The notes under the pieces are model-generated. The model made no database searches and had not been told where the DNA came from. It saw nothing but the letters and a program-made list of their open reading frames with translations. A stretch of DNA of 64,000 nt. Source: Desulfurella amilsii. GTDB taxonomy: Bacteria; Campylobacterota_A; Desulfurellia; Desulfurellales; Desulfurellaceae. The first letter of the stretch is position 1. Every line of letters starts with the position of its first letter. Made by a program: the position numbers and the translations under genes. The stretch covers positions 372,001-436,000 of the forward strand of contig NZ_MDSU01000018.1 in assembly GCF_002119425.1 (NCBI RefSeq). Reading direction: 5' to 3'. This document shows positions 16,130-25,999 of the stretch, piece by piece.

Positions 16130-16204
16130 GCTATGTGAATAATATCATATTGTCTTGAAGAATACAATAATTTTTGATATAAGATTTAGCGGGAGGTTCA
16201 ATAA

Positions 16205-18001
16205 ATGATTAATTACAGAAATATTATACTTTGGCTTGCCATAATTGTAGCAACCATCATACTGTTTAACATATTTAACAAATCACAATATAGCCAAAAT
16301 CAAATGAGCTATAGTGAATTTATTAATGCAGTTAATTCAAATACGGTTAAAAAAGTTACAATAAAAGACGATAAAGAAATTTATTTTTCTATTAACAGCG
16401 AAAATTTTAAAACCTATATTTTGCCATCGAGTGGTCAAAGTGTCATTGATTTATTAAGCAAACATAATGTGAAAATAGATATAGCTCCAAAAGAAAAAAA
16501 TACAATGCTTGATATATTTTTGATGTACTGGGCTCCTATGATTGTCTTTTTATTGCTATTTTTCTACTTTTCAAACCAAATGCAAAAAGGCGGAAAAGTT
16601 TTATCGTTTAATAAAAGCAACGCTCAGCTTATAAATTCAGACAAAAACCCTATTACATTCAAAGATGTAGCGGGTGTTGAAGAGGCAAAAGAAGAACTCC
16701 AAGAGATAATAGAGTTTTTAAAATACCCCAAAAAATTTATCCAACTTGGCGCAAGAATACCAAAAGGTGTTTTGCTTGTAGGGTCACCTGGCACTGGCAA
16801 AACTTTGCTTGCAAGAGCTGTGGCAGGTGAGGCAAAAGTACCTTTTTACAGTATAAGCGGTTCTGATTTTGTAGAAATGTTTGTAGGTGTTGGTGCAAGC
16901 AGAGTAAGAGACTTATTTGCTCAAGCCAAACGCTCAGCTCCATGTATAGTATTTATCGATGAAATTGACGCTGTAGGCAGACAACGTGGTGCAGGCATCG
17001 GAGGTGGGCATGACGAAAGAGAACAAACACTCAACCAATTGCTTGTAGAAATGGACGGTTTTCAAACGCATGAAAGTGTAATTATAATGGCTGCAACAAA
17101 TAGACCAGATGTTTTAGACCCAGCTTTACTCAGACCTGGCAGATTTGATAGAAGAGTAATTGTGTCAAAATCAGATGTAAAGGGAAGATTAGAAATATTA
17201 AAAGTTCATACAAAAAATATACCTCTTGCAAAAAACGTTGATCTTGAAATTATTGCTAAGTCTACGCCTGGGTTTTCAGGAGCAGACTTAGCCAACCTTG
17301 TTAATGAAGCTGTGCTTTTTGCTGCTAGAAAAGATAAAAAAGAAGTTGAGATGGAAGACTTTGAATTGGCTAAAGATAAGGTACTTATGGGTCCAGAAAG
17401 AAAAAGCGTAATCATAAGCGATGAAGAAAAAGAAATCACAGCGTATCATGAATCTGGTCATGCTATCGTTGCAAAACTTCTACCAAAAACAGATCCTATA
17501 CATAAAGTAACGATAATACCGCGTGGCATGGCGCTTGGTATTACACAGCAGCTGCCAGAAGGAGATAAATATACATACGACAAAGAATATCTAATTAACA
17601 GAATATGTGTACTTTTGGGTGGCAGAGTATCAGAAGAAATAATGTTAAATACTATTACAACAGGCGCTGGTAACGATATTGAAAGGGCAACAGATATCGC
17701 AAGAAAAATGGTTTGCGAGTGGGGTATGAGTGATCTTGGTCCTTTAAATTACGCTACAAACAAAGATGAAGTTTTTTTAGGAAGAGAAATTGCAACCCAT
17801 AAAGATTTTAGTGAAGATACAGCACGATTGATAGATAGAGAAATTAAAAGAATCATCGATGATGCATACCAAATTACAAAAAATATTATTTTACAACACA
17901 AAGGACACATTGTAAAAATGGCTCAGACTCTACTTGAAAAAGAAGTTATCACGTTAGCAGATATTAATGAAATACTAAAGGAACCCCAAAGTGAAGTTTG
18001 A
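16205..18001 (+). CDS. ftsH: ATP-dependent zinc metalloprotease FtsH
   Basis: The 598-residue protein has two membrane helices (about 6-24 and 104-124) flanking a periplasmic domain. The AAA+ module has Walker A GSPGTGKT, Walker [10 protein letters not shown], and SRH residues through [16 protein letters not shown]. The peptidase domain carries the zinc motif HESGH, with the distal aspartate in the ATDIARKMV region. It degrades misassembled membrane proteins and regulatory proteins, often including LpxC. GGGAGG precedes the ATG, and a promoter TTGAAG-17-TATAAG lies upstream. The folP gene overlaps its end. Confidence 0.97.
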   Translation: MINYRNIILWLAIIVATIILFNIFNKSQYSQNQMSYSEFINAVNSNTVKKVTIKDDKEIYFSINSENFKTYILPSSGQSVIDLLSKHNVKIDIAPKEKNTMLDIFLMYWAPMIVFLLLFFYFSNQMQKGGKVLSFNKSNAQLINSDKNPITFKDVAGVEEAKEELQEIIEFLKYPKKFIQLGARIPKGVLLVGSPGTGKTLLARAVAGEAKVPFYSISGSDFVEMFVGVGASRVRDLFAQAKRSAPCIVFIDEIDAVGRQRGAGIGGGHDEREQTLNQLLVEMDGFQTHESVIIMAATNRPDVLDPALLRPGRFDRRVIVSKSDVKGRLEILKVHTKNIPLAKNVDLEIIAKSTPGFSGADLANLVNEAVLFAARKDKKEVEMEDFELAKDKVLMGPERKSVIISDEEKEITAYHESGHAIVAKLLPKTDPIHKVTIIPRGMALGITQQLPEGDKYTYDKEYLINRICVLLGGRVSEEIMLNTITTGAGNDIERATDIARKMVCEWGMSDLGPLNYATNKDEVFLGREIATHKDFSEDTARLIDREIKRIIDDAYQITKNIILQHKGHIVKMAQTLLEKEVITLADINEILKEPQSEV

Positions 18002-19187
18002 TTTGATAAAAATAAGCTCTAAAGACCAAGTAAAAAAAATAATGAAAAATATAAATGCCGACGATATTGGTATTGAACTAATGATTAACAAAACCCTAAA
18101 CCTTTCTTTTTTAATTTATGAGTGTGATTTTTATATAGCAAATATTTTAAAACAAGAAGCTCTTGCTAGTGGCATTGATGCATGTGTATCAAAAGACACA
18201 ATAACAGCAAAGGTTACTAAAACGGATTGTCTTGTTTTTGGAGATGTAAAAAAACTTTATACACTGGCCAATAAATTAACAAAACAAAACTTTAAAGATT
18301 TAAGAGAACTAGGCAGTAAGCTCAAACAGCAGCTTGATGCATACTTTGGTAATTTTTTGTGGCAAGTAGGCGAAAAAACCTTTGACTTAACAAACAACTA
18401 TTTAATCATGGGTATATTAAATGTTACACCTGATTCTTTTTATGATGGCGGTAAATATGATACTGTTAGCAAAGCTTTGTTTAGGTGCGAGCAAATATTA
18501 AACGAAAGAGTTGATATTATAGATATAGGTGCGATTTCAACAAGGCCATTCAGCCAAATAGTTTCAGTAGATGAAGAAAAAAGGCGTTTGCTCCCTGTGC
18601 TGGAAGCAATTAAAAAAAGATTTTCAGACGCAATTTTATCTGTTGATACATTTAATTCAAGCGTTGCAAAAGAGGCGTTCAATTATAATGTTTCTATAAT
18701 AAACGATATAAGCGGTTTTACCTTTGATGAAAAAATGAGTGAGTGTATTTTAGAGTGCGATTTCAGTTGCGTAATAATGCATATTAAAGACAAGCCAAAA
18801 ACAATGCAAGAAAATCCAAGCTACTCTCATTTAATTACAGAAATTAATGACTTTTTTGATAGTGCAATGCAAAAATTATCAAAAAACAATTTTGATACAA
18901 AAAAAATTGTTTTGGACCCAGGCATTGGTTTTGCTAAAACCACACAACATAACCTTGAGATAATAAAAAACATTGAAAGCTTTAAAATATTTGGCAGACC
19001 AATATTAATTGGTTTATCAAGAAAAAGTTTTATAGGCAATATTTTAAATAAAGATGCAAATGAACGTCTATTTGGTACAATTGGAGCAAATGTTGCAAGT
19101 TATTTTCACGGTGCGCGCATTTTTAGAGTTCATGATGTAGCCGCAAACAAAGAAGCGCTTGAATTAGTTTACCAGTTAAATAAATAA
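17991..19187 (+). CDS. folP: Dihydropteroate synthase with N-terminal extension
   Basis: The 398-residue protein has its TIM-barrel catalytic domain at about 135-395, with MGILNVTPDSFYDGG, IDIGAISTRP, SVDTFNS, VLDPGIGFAKT and GLSRKSFIG. It joins p-aminobenzoate to hydroxymethyldihydropterin diphosphate in folate synthesis. The first ~130 residues form an extra domain that ordinary DHPS (about 280 residues) lacks. Similar long forms occur in Campylobacterota. The start is GTG at 17991 after AAAGGA, overlapping ftsH by 11 bp. It is convergent with and overlaps feoB by 12 bp. Confidence 0.93.
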   Translation: MKFDLIKISSKDQVKKIMKNINADDIGIELMINKTLNLSFLIYECDFYIANILKQEALASGIDACVSKDTITAKVTKTDCLVFGDVKKLYTLANKLTKQNFKDLRELGSKLKQQLDAYFGNFLWQVGEKTFDLTNNYLIMGILNVTPDSFYDGGKYDTVSKALFRCEQILNERVDIIDIGAISTRPFSQIVSVDEEKRRLLPVLEAIKKRFSDAILSVDTFNSSVAKEAFNYNVSIINDISGFTFDEKMSECILECDFSCVIMHIKDKPKTMQENPSYSHLITEINDFFDSAMQKLSKNNFDTKKIVLDPGIGFAKTTQHNLEIIKNIESFKIFGRPILIGLSRKSFIGNILNKDANERLFGTIGANVASYFHGARIFRVHDVAANKEALELVYQLNK

Positions 19188-21068
19188 AAACAGCAAATGC
19201 GTTATAAAAGCCAGTATTGAAGCAATAAGTATACTAGATAAAGTAATAATAAGCGTACCTTTTAGCTTTATTTCCCTATAAAGTGTTGAAATTGTAGCAA
19301 GACATGGTATGTAAAACATTACAAATATTGTAAATACAAAAATTTGCTCAACTGTAAGTACTTTTGAAACCATAGCAATTGAGCTTAAGCCTAATGCTTG
19401 AGCAAGCATAAGAAGCGTTAATTCTTTTTTAAAAATGCCAAAAATAAGCACTATACCAACCGATATTGGCAAACCCAAAAGCCCCATAAACGGCATAAAA
19501 GCGTAATTTACATATTTTGCAAAGTTAAAATAATCAATTAATGCAAGCACAATACTACCACCAACCAATAGCGGTATTGCTACATAAACAAAATCTTTGA
19601 TTCTATACCAAGTTTTAACAACAGTGGTTTTTATGGTAGGTGTTCTATAAGGTGGTATATCAAACAAAATTTCAGGGTTTACGCCTGGTAAAAATTTTTT
19701 TAAGACAACCCCAGCAAAACCAATTACAATTAAATTAAGCAAATACAGCAAAATTGCATATAATGGACCTATAAAAAAAGCCACAAGTCCCATGATTACG
19801 GTAGTTCTTGCAGCACACGGCACAAGCGTAGCCAAAAAAGCACTGATAAATTTTTCTCTTTTATCTTTGATAATTCTTGTTGCCATAACGGCTGGCACAC
19901 TGCATCCATATCCCATAATAAACGGTATTACGCTTGTTCCGTGAACACCAATTTTGTGCATTAAAGAATCCATTAGAAAAGCTATGCGTGATAAATAACC
20001 ACTATCTTCAAGTACGCTAAGTATTACAAAAAAAGGCACCAAGTACGGTAAAGCAATACCAATAGCTGCACCAATACCATCAACTCCACCTTTTGTTACT
20101 GACAATAAAAAAGCATTGTGGATGTTTTTAGAAAGATAGTCTTCTGTAAAAGTAAAAAATTTATCAATCAAACTCTCAAATGGAGAGCCACCTTCAAAAA
20201 CTATAAAAAAAATAGCTATAAATATCAAAAATAAACTTACATAGCCCCATATGGGATGTAATAAGATTTCATCAATTTTTTCACTTAAGGGTAAGCCTTG
20301 CGAATCTTTCACTTTCGCGCTATATTCAAATATCTCAAGACATAAAGCGTGTCGCTCTTTTGTTATTTCAACACCGTTATTCAACAAAACCCGTGTGGCC
20401 TCAAGTAAATTTTGACACTTAGGGTACCAGCTGACAATTTCCTCACATGCAGAAAAACCCTCAATAGCCTTAATTGCAATAAGTTTTGGAGGCAATATTA
20501 GGTTACTTGCTTGATTTTCTAAACATTGTTCTAAATTTTGAATTAAACTCTCTATCCTCTTTGAGTAAATACACTTTTTTATTGGTGGATTAGCTTTTAG
20601 GGCAGCGTTTATTAAATCTTTTATACCTTTAGCTTGCTTTGCTATAACTGGCACAACTTTAACACCGATCGAATCTTCAAGTTTAGTAATATCTATATCA
20701 ATACCTTTTTTTTTTGCCTCATCCATCATATTTAATGCCACAACCATAGGCTTATTTAAAGAAATAAGCTCCAGTGTAAGCTCTAAGCCTCTTGTAATGG
20801 TAGATGCATCTAAAACGTTTATTATGCAATCAAAATCCACGCTTGATAGGGCTTTGACGCTTTCTTTTTCTGCATCATCATACCAGCTCAATGAGTATGT
20901 TCCAGGCAAATCCACAAGTTCAATGGATTTATTTTGAAAATAAAATTTCCCTATTGTATATGATACTGTAGCACCAGGAAAGTTTGCACTTATGCTTTTG
21001 TAGCCTGCAAGCTGATTGAATATAGTACTTTTACCACAATTAGGCTGTCCAATTAATGCTAACTTCAT
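19176..21068 (-). CDS. feoB: Ferrous iron transporter FeoB
   Basis: The 630-residue protein has a cytoplasmic G domain with G1 GQPNCGKS (7-14), G3 DLPGTYSL and G4 NMMD, then a helical spacer and about eight to ten membrane helices with the two inverted gate segments, including IMGYGCSVPAVMATR. It moves Fe2+ into the cytoplasm. The ATG overlaps the feoA stop (ATGA), so the two are translationally coupled. Anaerobic growth is consistent with reliance on Fe2+ uptake. The length is shorter than E. coli FeoB (773), as in many members of this lineage. Confidence 0.96.
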   Translation of the reverse strand: MKLALIGQPNCGKSTIFNQLAGYKSISANFPGATVSYTIGKFYFQNKSIELVDLPGTYSLSWYDDAEKESVKALSSVDFDCIINVLDASTITRGLELTLELISLNKPMVVALNMMDEAKKKGIDIDITKLEDSIGVKVVPVIAKQAKGIKDLINAALKANPPIKKCIYSKRIESLIQNLEQCLENQASNLILPPKLIAIKAIEGFSACEEIVSWYPKCQNLLEATRVLLNNGVEITKERHALCLEIFEYSAKVKDSQGLPLSEKIDEILLHPIWGYVSLFLIFIAIFFIVFEGGSPFESLIDKFFTFTEDYLSKNIHNAFLLSVTKGGVDGIGAAIGIALPYLVPFFVILSVLEDSGYLSRIAFLMDSLMHKIGVHGTSVIPFIMGYGCSVPAVMATRIIKDKREKFISAFLATLVPCAARTTVIMGLVAFFIGPLYAILLYLLNLIVIGFAGVVLKKFLPGVNPEILFDIPPYRTPTIKTTVVKTWYRIKDFVYVAIPLLVGGSIVLALIDYFNFAKYVNYAFMPFMGLLGLPISVGIVLIFGIFKKELTLLMLAQALGLSSIAMVSKVLTVEQIFVFTIFVMFYIPCLATISTLYREIKLKGTLIITLSSILIASILAFITHLLFLFI

Positions 21069-21289
21069 ACCTTTTCTACTATTATTTTTTTAGCTATGCC
21101 TCGTCCTAAAACAACATCACTGCTTTCAATTGATACAATTAAAGGTCCAGAAAATGGAGCAAGACGTTTGATTTTTAAAACAACACCAGGTATTATACCT
21201 AATTGCAATAGCCTCTCTTTAGACCTGCATCCAGCATCAAAACCCACTATCCTCACTTCTTGCGAAACTTCACAATCTATCAACCTCAT
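21065..21289 (-). CDS. feoA: Ferrous iron transport accessory protein FeoA
   Basis: The 74-residue SH3-like protein has GCRSKERLLQLGIIPG and the RGIAKKIIV ending of FeoA. It aids FeoB. A TATAAA box sits 7 nt before the ATG, with TTGACA 17 nt further upstream. The feoAB mRNA should therefore be leaderless. No Fur-like palindrome is evident in the 60-bp gap to the divergent M50 gene. Confidence 0.92.
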   Translation of the reverse strand: MRLIDCEVSQEVRIVGFDAGCRSKERLLQLGIIPGVVLKIKRLAPFSGPLIVSIESSDVVLGRGIAKKIIVEKV

Positions 21290-21296
21290 ACGATAA

Positions 21297-21325
21297 TTTA
21301 TATATTAAGCAAATGCACTTGTCAA
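21297..21325 (-). promoter_or_regulatory. Promoter of feoAB, predicted leaderless
   Basis: TTGACA (21325-21320) and TATAAA (21302-21297) are spaced by 17 nt. The -10 ends 7 nt before the feoA ATG at 21289. Confidence 0.7.
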
Positions 21326-21393
21326 CTGCGTTTATTGAGTAGTTGACAATTTTAAAAAATAGTGCATTATTTTGTAGTGTTTGGGAGATTGTT

Positions 21394-22026
21394 TTGAGCG
21401 CAAGTATAATTTTGGCATTGCCTGTTTTATTGCTAGCAATAGTAATCCACGAAGTATCACATGGTTATGTAGCTTATCTTTTGGGAGATTCTACAGCAAA
21501 AAGAGCAGGAAGGCTTACATTAAATCCAATAGCCCATATAGATTTATTTGGCACAATACTTTTGCCAGCACTGTTAATATTTGTTCATTCTCCTATACTC
21601 TTTGGCTGGGCAAAACCAGTGCCAGTAAACTTTTATGCTCTAAAAAACCCAAAAAAAGACTCAATTTATGTAGCAATTGCTGGTCCTGCATCAAATGTTT
21701 TAATGGCGCTTTTTTTTACATTGGTGTATTGGCTAACTTCTACTGTTAATCCCGCTAATATTTCTATTTTCATTGAAGATTTACGTCTTATGTGTTTATA
21801 TGGCGTCCAAATTAACATTATATTTGCATTGTTTAATTTAATCCCAATTTTGCCTCTAGATGGTGGCAGAGTACTTGCGGGGCTACTTCCAATAAAGCTT
21901 TCATACAAATACTCAAAATTAGAACAATATGGCATGTATATTGTAATATTGCTTCTTTTTCTTGGAGTTTTAAACTTTATAGTTTCTTTATCAAATCCAA
22001 TTGTTAGTTTTTTATTAGGAGGCTAA
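21394..22026 (+). CDS. Site-2 protease family (M50B) membrane metalloprotease
   Basis: The 210-residue protein has four to six membrane helices, the zinc motif HEVSH (IHEVSHGYVAYLLGD) in the first, and the third ligand in NLIPILPLDGGRVL. Minimal M50B proteins of this kind cleave membrane-embedded substrates. The start is TTG at 21394 after GGGAGA. The open frame extends to 21343, but that start would be the TTGACA -35 box itself. It is followed without a gap by trpS, whose AGGAGG site lies in the end of this gene. The substrate is unknown. Confidence 0.85.
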   Translation: MSASIILALPVLLLAIVIHEVSHGYVAYLLGDSTAKRAGRLTLNPIAHIDLFGTILLPALLIFVHSPILFGWAKPVPVNFYALKNPKKDSIYVAIAGPASNVLMALFFTLVYWLTSTVNPANISIFIEDLRLMCLYGVQINIIFALFNLIPILPLDGGRVLAGLLPIKLSYKYSKLEQYGMYIVILLLFLGVLNFIVSLSNPIVSFLLGG

Positions 22027-23022
22027 ATGTCAATAGTGCTAAGCGGTATGAGACCAACCGGCAAACTTCATTTAGGAAATTTGTATGGAGCTTTGCAAAA
22101 TTGGATAAATTTGCAAGATAAATATGAATGCTATTATTTTGTGGCAGATTGGCATGCCCTTACTACAGGCTTTAACGAATCAAAAGAAATCTATAATAAT
22201 ACACTTGAGATGATTATAGATTGGCTAGCATTTGGGCTTGATCCTCAAAAAACCACCTTATTTATACAATCGCTCGTAAAAGAGCACGCGGAATTATTTC
22301 TATTACTATCAATGATCACACCTGTTGGTAAATTAGAACGCGTACCTTCCTATAAAGATCAAATTGCTCAACTTGGAGAAAGCAGAACTGCAAATTATGG
22401 CTTTTTAGGCTATCCTGTGCTAATGAGTGCAGATATTATTATTTACAAAGCAAACTACGTACCAGTAGGCATAGACCAGCTAGCGCACCTTGAATTTACA
22501 AGAGAAATCGTCAGAAGCTTTAACCATTTAGTTCAAAAAGAAGCATTTATTGAACCAGAACCGCTTTTGAGCGAATTTCCCAAAATACTTGGTACAGATG
22601 GAAGGAAAATGAGCAAATCATACGGCAATGCAATTTATCTAGCAGATAGCGAAGAACAAACAGTCCAAAAAATCAAAACCATGTTTACAGATCCACGCAG
22701 AATTAGGAAAACTGACCCAGGCGTTCCAAAAGAATGTGGCGTTTTTATGCTTCATAATATTTTTACTGACTCTCAAGTTTACAACGAAATAGAGACTTCT
22801 TGTACAAATGCATCTATTGGCTGCACGGATTGCAAAAACATGCTCATCAAAAATCTAAACAACAAATTAAGACCTATTAGAGAAACAAGAAGATATCTCC
22901 AAGAAAACAAGAAAAACGAGATTATAGACAACATAAAAGAATCTAGCAAAACCGCTTCTTTAGTTGCTAAAGTTACGCTCGAGGCTGCCAAAGAAGCGAT
23001 TTTTGGCAATTATTTAGGATGA
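22027..23022 (+). CDS. trpS: Tryptophanyl-tRNA synthetase
   Basis: The 331-residue class I synthetase has the HIGH-type motif LHLGNLYGAL preceded by SGMRPTGK, and the KMSKS loop (GRKMSKSYGNAI). It charges tRNA-Trp. The length is normal. AGGAGG lies 4 nt before the ATG inside the preceding M50 gene, so the two are cotranscribed. It is convergent with accC and overlaps it by 13 bp. Confidence 0.97.
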   Translation: MSIVLSGMRPTGKLHLGNLYGALQNWINLQDKYECYYFVADWHALTTGFNESKEIYNNTLEMIIDWLAFGLDPQKTTLFIQSLVKEHAELFLLLSMITPVGKLERVPSYKDQIAQLGESRTANYGFLGYPVLMSADIIIYKANYVPVGIDQLAHLEFTREIVRSFNHLVQKEAFIEPEPLLSEFPKILGTDGRKMSKSYGNAIYLADSEEQTVQKIKTMFTDPRRIRKTDPGVPKECGVFMLHNIFTDSQVYNEIETSCTNASIGCTDCKNMLIKNLNNKLRPIRETRRYLQENKKNEIIDNIKESSKTASLVAKVTLEAAKEAIFGNYLG

Positions 23023-24359
23023 TTTAAAAACACTCTGTCTATAAAATTTGTATCGTAGGTATTATTTATAAAATCTTGAGAATTTAGTATTTTTTGAAAG
23101 AATGGTATATTTGTTTTTATACCTTCTATTTTAAACTCACTTAATTTGTTTAACATTCTTAAGCGGGCTTCTTCGCGTGTTTTGCCGCTTACAATAAGCT
23201 TTGCTATCATCGAATCATAATAGGGGCTTACATTGTAACCACAATAAATATGGGAATCTACGCGTGTATGCGAACCTTGTGGCATAAACAAAAACTTGAT
23301 CTTACCAGGTGATGGTATGAATTTTTCTGAATCTTCTGCGTTAATTCTGCACTCTATTGCACAGCATTTTGGTTTCAGCTCTTCTTGCTTAAAAGACAAT
23401 TCATAGCCATAGGCTACCATAATTTGCTCTTTTATTAAATCCACATCATAGACCATCTCACTTACTGGATGTTCCACTTGAATACGTGTATTAATCTCAA
23501 TAAAGTAAAAATTTTTATATTCGTCAAATAAAAATTCCAGTGTACCAGCATTCCAATATTTCAAAATAGAAGCTGCCTTAACGGCTGTTTCTAAAAAATC
23601 TGCCCTTTTTTGATCGTCTAAATAAGGACTTGGAGACTCTTCCAGAACCTTTTGATGTCTTCTTTGAAGTGTACAGTCTCTTTCTCCTACATGTACAATA
23701 TTGCTAAATTTATCGCCAATAATCTGAGCCTCAATGTGTCTTGGGTGTTCTATAAATTTTTCTACATATATATCTTCTCTGCCAAATGAGCTTTTAGCCT
23801 CACTTTGTGCAGCATTGAATTCATTGACAAGCCCATTTTCGTTGCGCACAATCCTCATACCTCTGCCGCCACCGCCCCAAGAAGCTTTTAATAATATCGG
23901 GTATCCTATTTCGTTTGCGACAGATTTTAATTCATCAATATTTTTTACAGCACCATCGCTTCCTGGTATTGTAGGTATACCGTTTTCATTTAATATTTGC
24001 TTTACTTTGGACTTATCCGCAAGGCGTGCAATAGTGTCTTCATCTGGCCCAATAAAAACTACATCTAAATCATTGCAAATTTTAACAAACGTTGGGTTTT
24101 CGCTCAAAAAACCATACCCTGGGTGAACTGCGTCTGCACCAGAATTGTGAATAGCTTGAGCTAAAGAAAATAAATTAAGGTAGCTCTGCATTGATTGGGC
24201 TGGACCTATGCAAATAGCTTCATCTGCAAGCATAACGGGTATTGAGTCTTTATCTTCAACAGAATAGCCAATGCAAGTTTTAATACCAATCTCTTTGCAT
24301 GCTCTAAGTATCCTTAGGGCTATTTCTCCCCTATTAGCAATAAATATTTTCTTAAACAT
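23010..24359 (-). CDS. accC: Biotin carboxylase subunit of acetyl-CoA carboxylase
   Basis: The 449-residue ATP-grasp enzyme has the opening KIFIANRGEIALRI, the glycine-rich ATP loop ASWGGGGRGMRIV, EKFIEHPRHIEAQI, and the catalytic EINTRIQVEHPVSE region. It carboxylates the biotin on AccB with bicarbonate and ATP, the first step of fatty acid synthesis. The gene begins 6 bp after accB. The transferase genes accA and accD are not in the window, so a role with a different carboxyltransferase is possible. Confidence 0.95.
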   Translation of the reverse strand: MFKKIFIANRGEIALRILRACKEIGIKTCIGYSVEDKDSIPVMLADEAICIGPAQSMQSYLNLFSLAQAIHNSGADAVHPGYGFLSENPTFVKICNDLDVVFIGPDEDTIARLADKSKVKQILNENGIPTIPGSDGAVKNIDELKSVANEIGYPILLKASWGGGGRGMRIVRNENGLVNEFNAAQSEAKSSFGREDIYVEKFIEHPRHIEAQIIGDKFSNIVHVGERDCTLQRRHQKVLEESPSPYLDDQKRADFLETAVKAASILKYWNAGTLEFLFDEYKNFYFIEINTRIQVEHPVSEMVYDVDLIKEQIMVAYGYELSFKQEELKPKCCAIECRINAEDSEKFIPSPGKIKFLFMPQGSHTRVDSHIYCGYNVSPYYDSMIAKLIVSGKTREEARLRMLNKLSEFKIEGIKTNIPFFQKILNSQDFINNTYDTNFIDRVFLNHPK

Positions 24360-24365
24360 ACTTTT

Positions 24366-24842
24366 TTAGCTAACCTTTCTAACCAAAAATAAAGGTTGGT
24401 CAAATTCTACTTTTTGAGCGTTTTCAACAAGAATCTTTTCAATTGTGCAATCAAACTCAGCTTCAAGCTCATTCATTATCTTCATGGCTTCTAAAATGCA
24501 AAGCACCTCGCCTTTTCTGATTTTTTGGCCTTCTTCAACATAAGCTTTTGCATCCGGCCCCGGTGCTCTGTAAAATGTAGCAACCATAGGTGATCTTATC
24601 TCAACTAAATTGGGATCTTGCGTAGATTCTTGAGGTGAGCTTTGGGCAGTAATAGTTTGAGTTTGATATTGAGATTGAGGTATAACTTCGGTTACTCTAA
24701 AGTTATCTGGGGCCACAACGCTTTCTGGGAACGCTTCCTTCTTTTTTAATGTAATTTCAAGCTCATCATCTTTGTAAGTAAATTCAACAAACTGACTATT
24801 CTCCACAATTTTTATAATATCTTTCAGTGTTTTGACATCCAC
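24366..24842 (-). CDS. accB: Biotin carboxyl carrier protein
   Basis: The 158-residue protein has an N-terminal helical region, a Ser/Thr/Gln-rich linker (about 55-80) and a C-terminal biotinyl domain with the biotin lysine at residue 121 in LEAMKIMNE (isoleucine replaces the second Met of the common AMKM). The start is GTG at 24842, 7 nt after AGGAGG. An upstream promoter TTGCAA-17-TATTTT is visible. It forms an operon with accC. Confidence 0.95.
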   Translation of the reverse strand: MDVKTLKDIIKIVENSQFVEFTYKDDELEITLKKKEAFPESVVAPDNFRVTEVIPQSQYQTQTITAQSSPQESTQDPNLVEIRSPMVATFYRAPGPDAKAYVEEGQKIRKGEVLCILEAMKIMNELEAEFDCTIEKILVENAQKVEFDQPLFLVRKVS

Positions 24843-24876
24843 CTTTGCTCCTCCTTCTTAATACTTATTAGACTTT

Positions 24877-24905
24877 AAAATATCATAAAATAAAAGTTTT
24901 TGCAA
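24877..24905 (-). promoter_or_regulatory. Promoter of accBC
   Basis: TTGCAA (24905-24900) and TATTTT (24882-24877) are spaced by 17 nt, with AAGGAGG downstream before the GTG start. Confidence 0.6.
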
Positions 24906-25027
24906 ATTTTCAATTAGTAGTTAGAGTAAATATATATTTTGCATATTATTAATTAAATTTTACAATCAAACATCTAAAACGCTTACAATTATAATCATAA
25001 CCGAATATAATTTATTCTATCTTCGAA

Positions 25028-25270
25028 TTAATACGGAATTTTTGGAATTTTTATTTCTTCCAAAAATTCTTTTAATGATTTAAAATATATGAAGTGGCAC
25101 AAATAGAGAATTAAGGATAAATTAGAAATTTTTAACTTGAGAAATGGCTGTACCTTAGAGGGTCTAATTAATTGGGAATAAAATTCTCTAAAAACTGATT
25201 TTAGAAAAGGAAAGCTTTCTGACTCAAAATACTCTTTTGCCTTTGCATAAAATTTCCTCCTCCCTGCATT
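25028..25270 (-). pseudogene. Startless open frame, probable gene fragment
   Basis: The frame is 79 codons long with no ATG, and no usable GTG or TTG near its start. It has a protein-like composition: a basic N-part (GRRKFYAKAKEYFESESF), a hydrophobic middle (LSLILYLCHFIYF) and the charged end KSLKEFLEEIKIPKIPY. A helical segment of the type FKSLKEFLEEIKIP is reminiscent of N-terminal regions of some DDE transposases, but I cannot confirm that. An AGGAGG and an ATG just upstream are in a different frame, which suggests a frameshifted remnant. Confidence 0.35.
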
Positions 25271-25321
25271 TTATCCCACTTATTTTTTATAATCCTAGAT
25301 TATATTAGAACTCATTATTCC

Positions 25322-25352
25322 ATGCGTTTTTTGTTTTTAACACAAAACGCAT
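25322..25352. repeat. Large hairpin palindrome
   Basis: ATGCGTTTT pairs with AAAACGCAT, and the stem continues past one mismatch with TGTT/AACA to a 3-nt loop. No T-tract follows on either strand, so it is not a clear terminator. It may be the end of a decayed mobile element or a stray structured repeat. Confidence 0.5.
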
Positions 25353-25435
25353 CCAAAGTAAATAAAAGAATAAAAAATTATACTTTTATGAATTTAATAT
25401 GATTTTTTATTGTGTTTTTTAGGTTTTTTTATATT

Positions 25436-25999
25436 TTACTCCTTAAGACTTTTATCAAATGCTTCATAATCAGAGTACTTTATTAGTTTATACAGCTCTT
25501 GTCTGGTTTGCATTTTATCAAGCAAGTCTTTCTGGGACCCAAACATCTTAATAAATTCAAAAGCTTCTTTTGTAGCTTTGTTTGCAACTCTTAGAGCGCT
25601 CACTGGGAGAATTACTATTTTATAACCCAACTCTTTGAATTCATCAATGCTAATGCATGGGGTTTTTTCAAATTCAGTCATATTTGCCAAAGGGTGCACA
25701 CTTATAGTCTTAGAAAAGGCCAAAAACTCATCTTTGCTTTCTAGAGCTTCTGGAAATATTATATCTGCACCAGCTTTCTCATAAAGCTTGGCTTTAAAAA
25801 ATCCGCTTCTTCTAAGCCATACACCGACCTTGCATCAGTGCGTGCGTGCTACAACAAGCAAATCTTTTGCACTCTTTTTTGCAGCTTTTGACTCAAACAT
25901 TTCTTTTTCGGTTCTGGCAACATTTAGCGTTTCACCAAAACCAATATCTACATCAACAATAATAGGCAAGTTACAAGCCCTATAAATAAATCTCGTCAT
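25436..25999 (-). pseudogene. prpB: Methylisocitrate lyase remnant (prpB), frameshifted and internally deleted
   Basis: The C-terminal 95 residues are intact in one frame (ANMTEFEKTP, VILPVSALRVANKA, KMQTRQELYKLIKY) and match PEP mutase-fold methylisocitrate lyases. Upstream, LPIIVDVDIGFGETLNVART and DLLVVART are in another frame. A tandem GCAC duplication near 25838-25850 turns the expected ARTDAR into ART followed by H and a stop. A further single-base shift lies in a T-run near 25795. The segment between EKEMFESKAA and KKSAKDLLVV lacks about 35 residues, including the catalytic KKCGH loop. The enzyme cannot be functional. It split methylisocitrate into pyruvate and succinate in propionate metabolism. 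Confidence 0.88.

Larger units (their letters stand above)
24906..25435. other. AT-rich intergenic stretch without an intact gene
   Basis: This is the longest gene-free stretch in the window, upstream of accB and next to the decayed prp genes. It contains a startless open frame on the reverse strand (25028-25270) and a large hairpin (25322-25352), both listed separately. The remainder is low-complexity AT-rich sequence with no recognisable feature. Confidence 0.7.

Noticed and set aside
21290-21342. Fur box in front of feoAB
   Set aside because: The gap has no GATAATGATAATCATTATC-like repeat, only the promoter elements.
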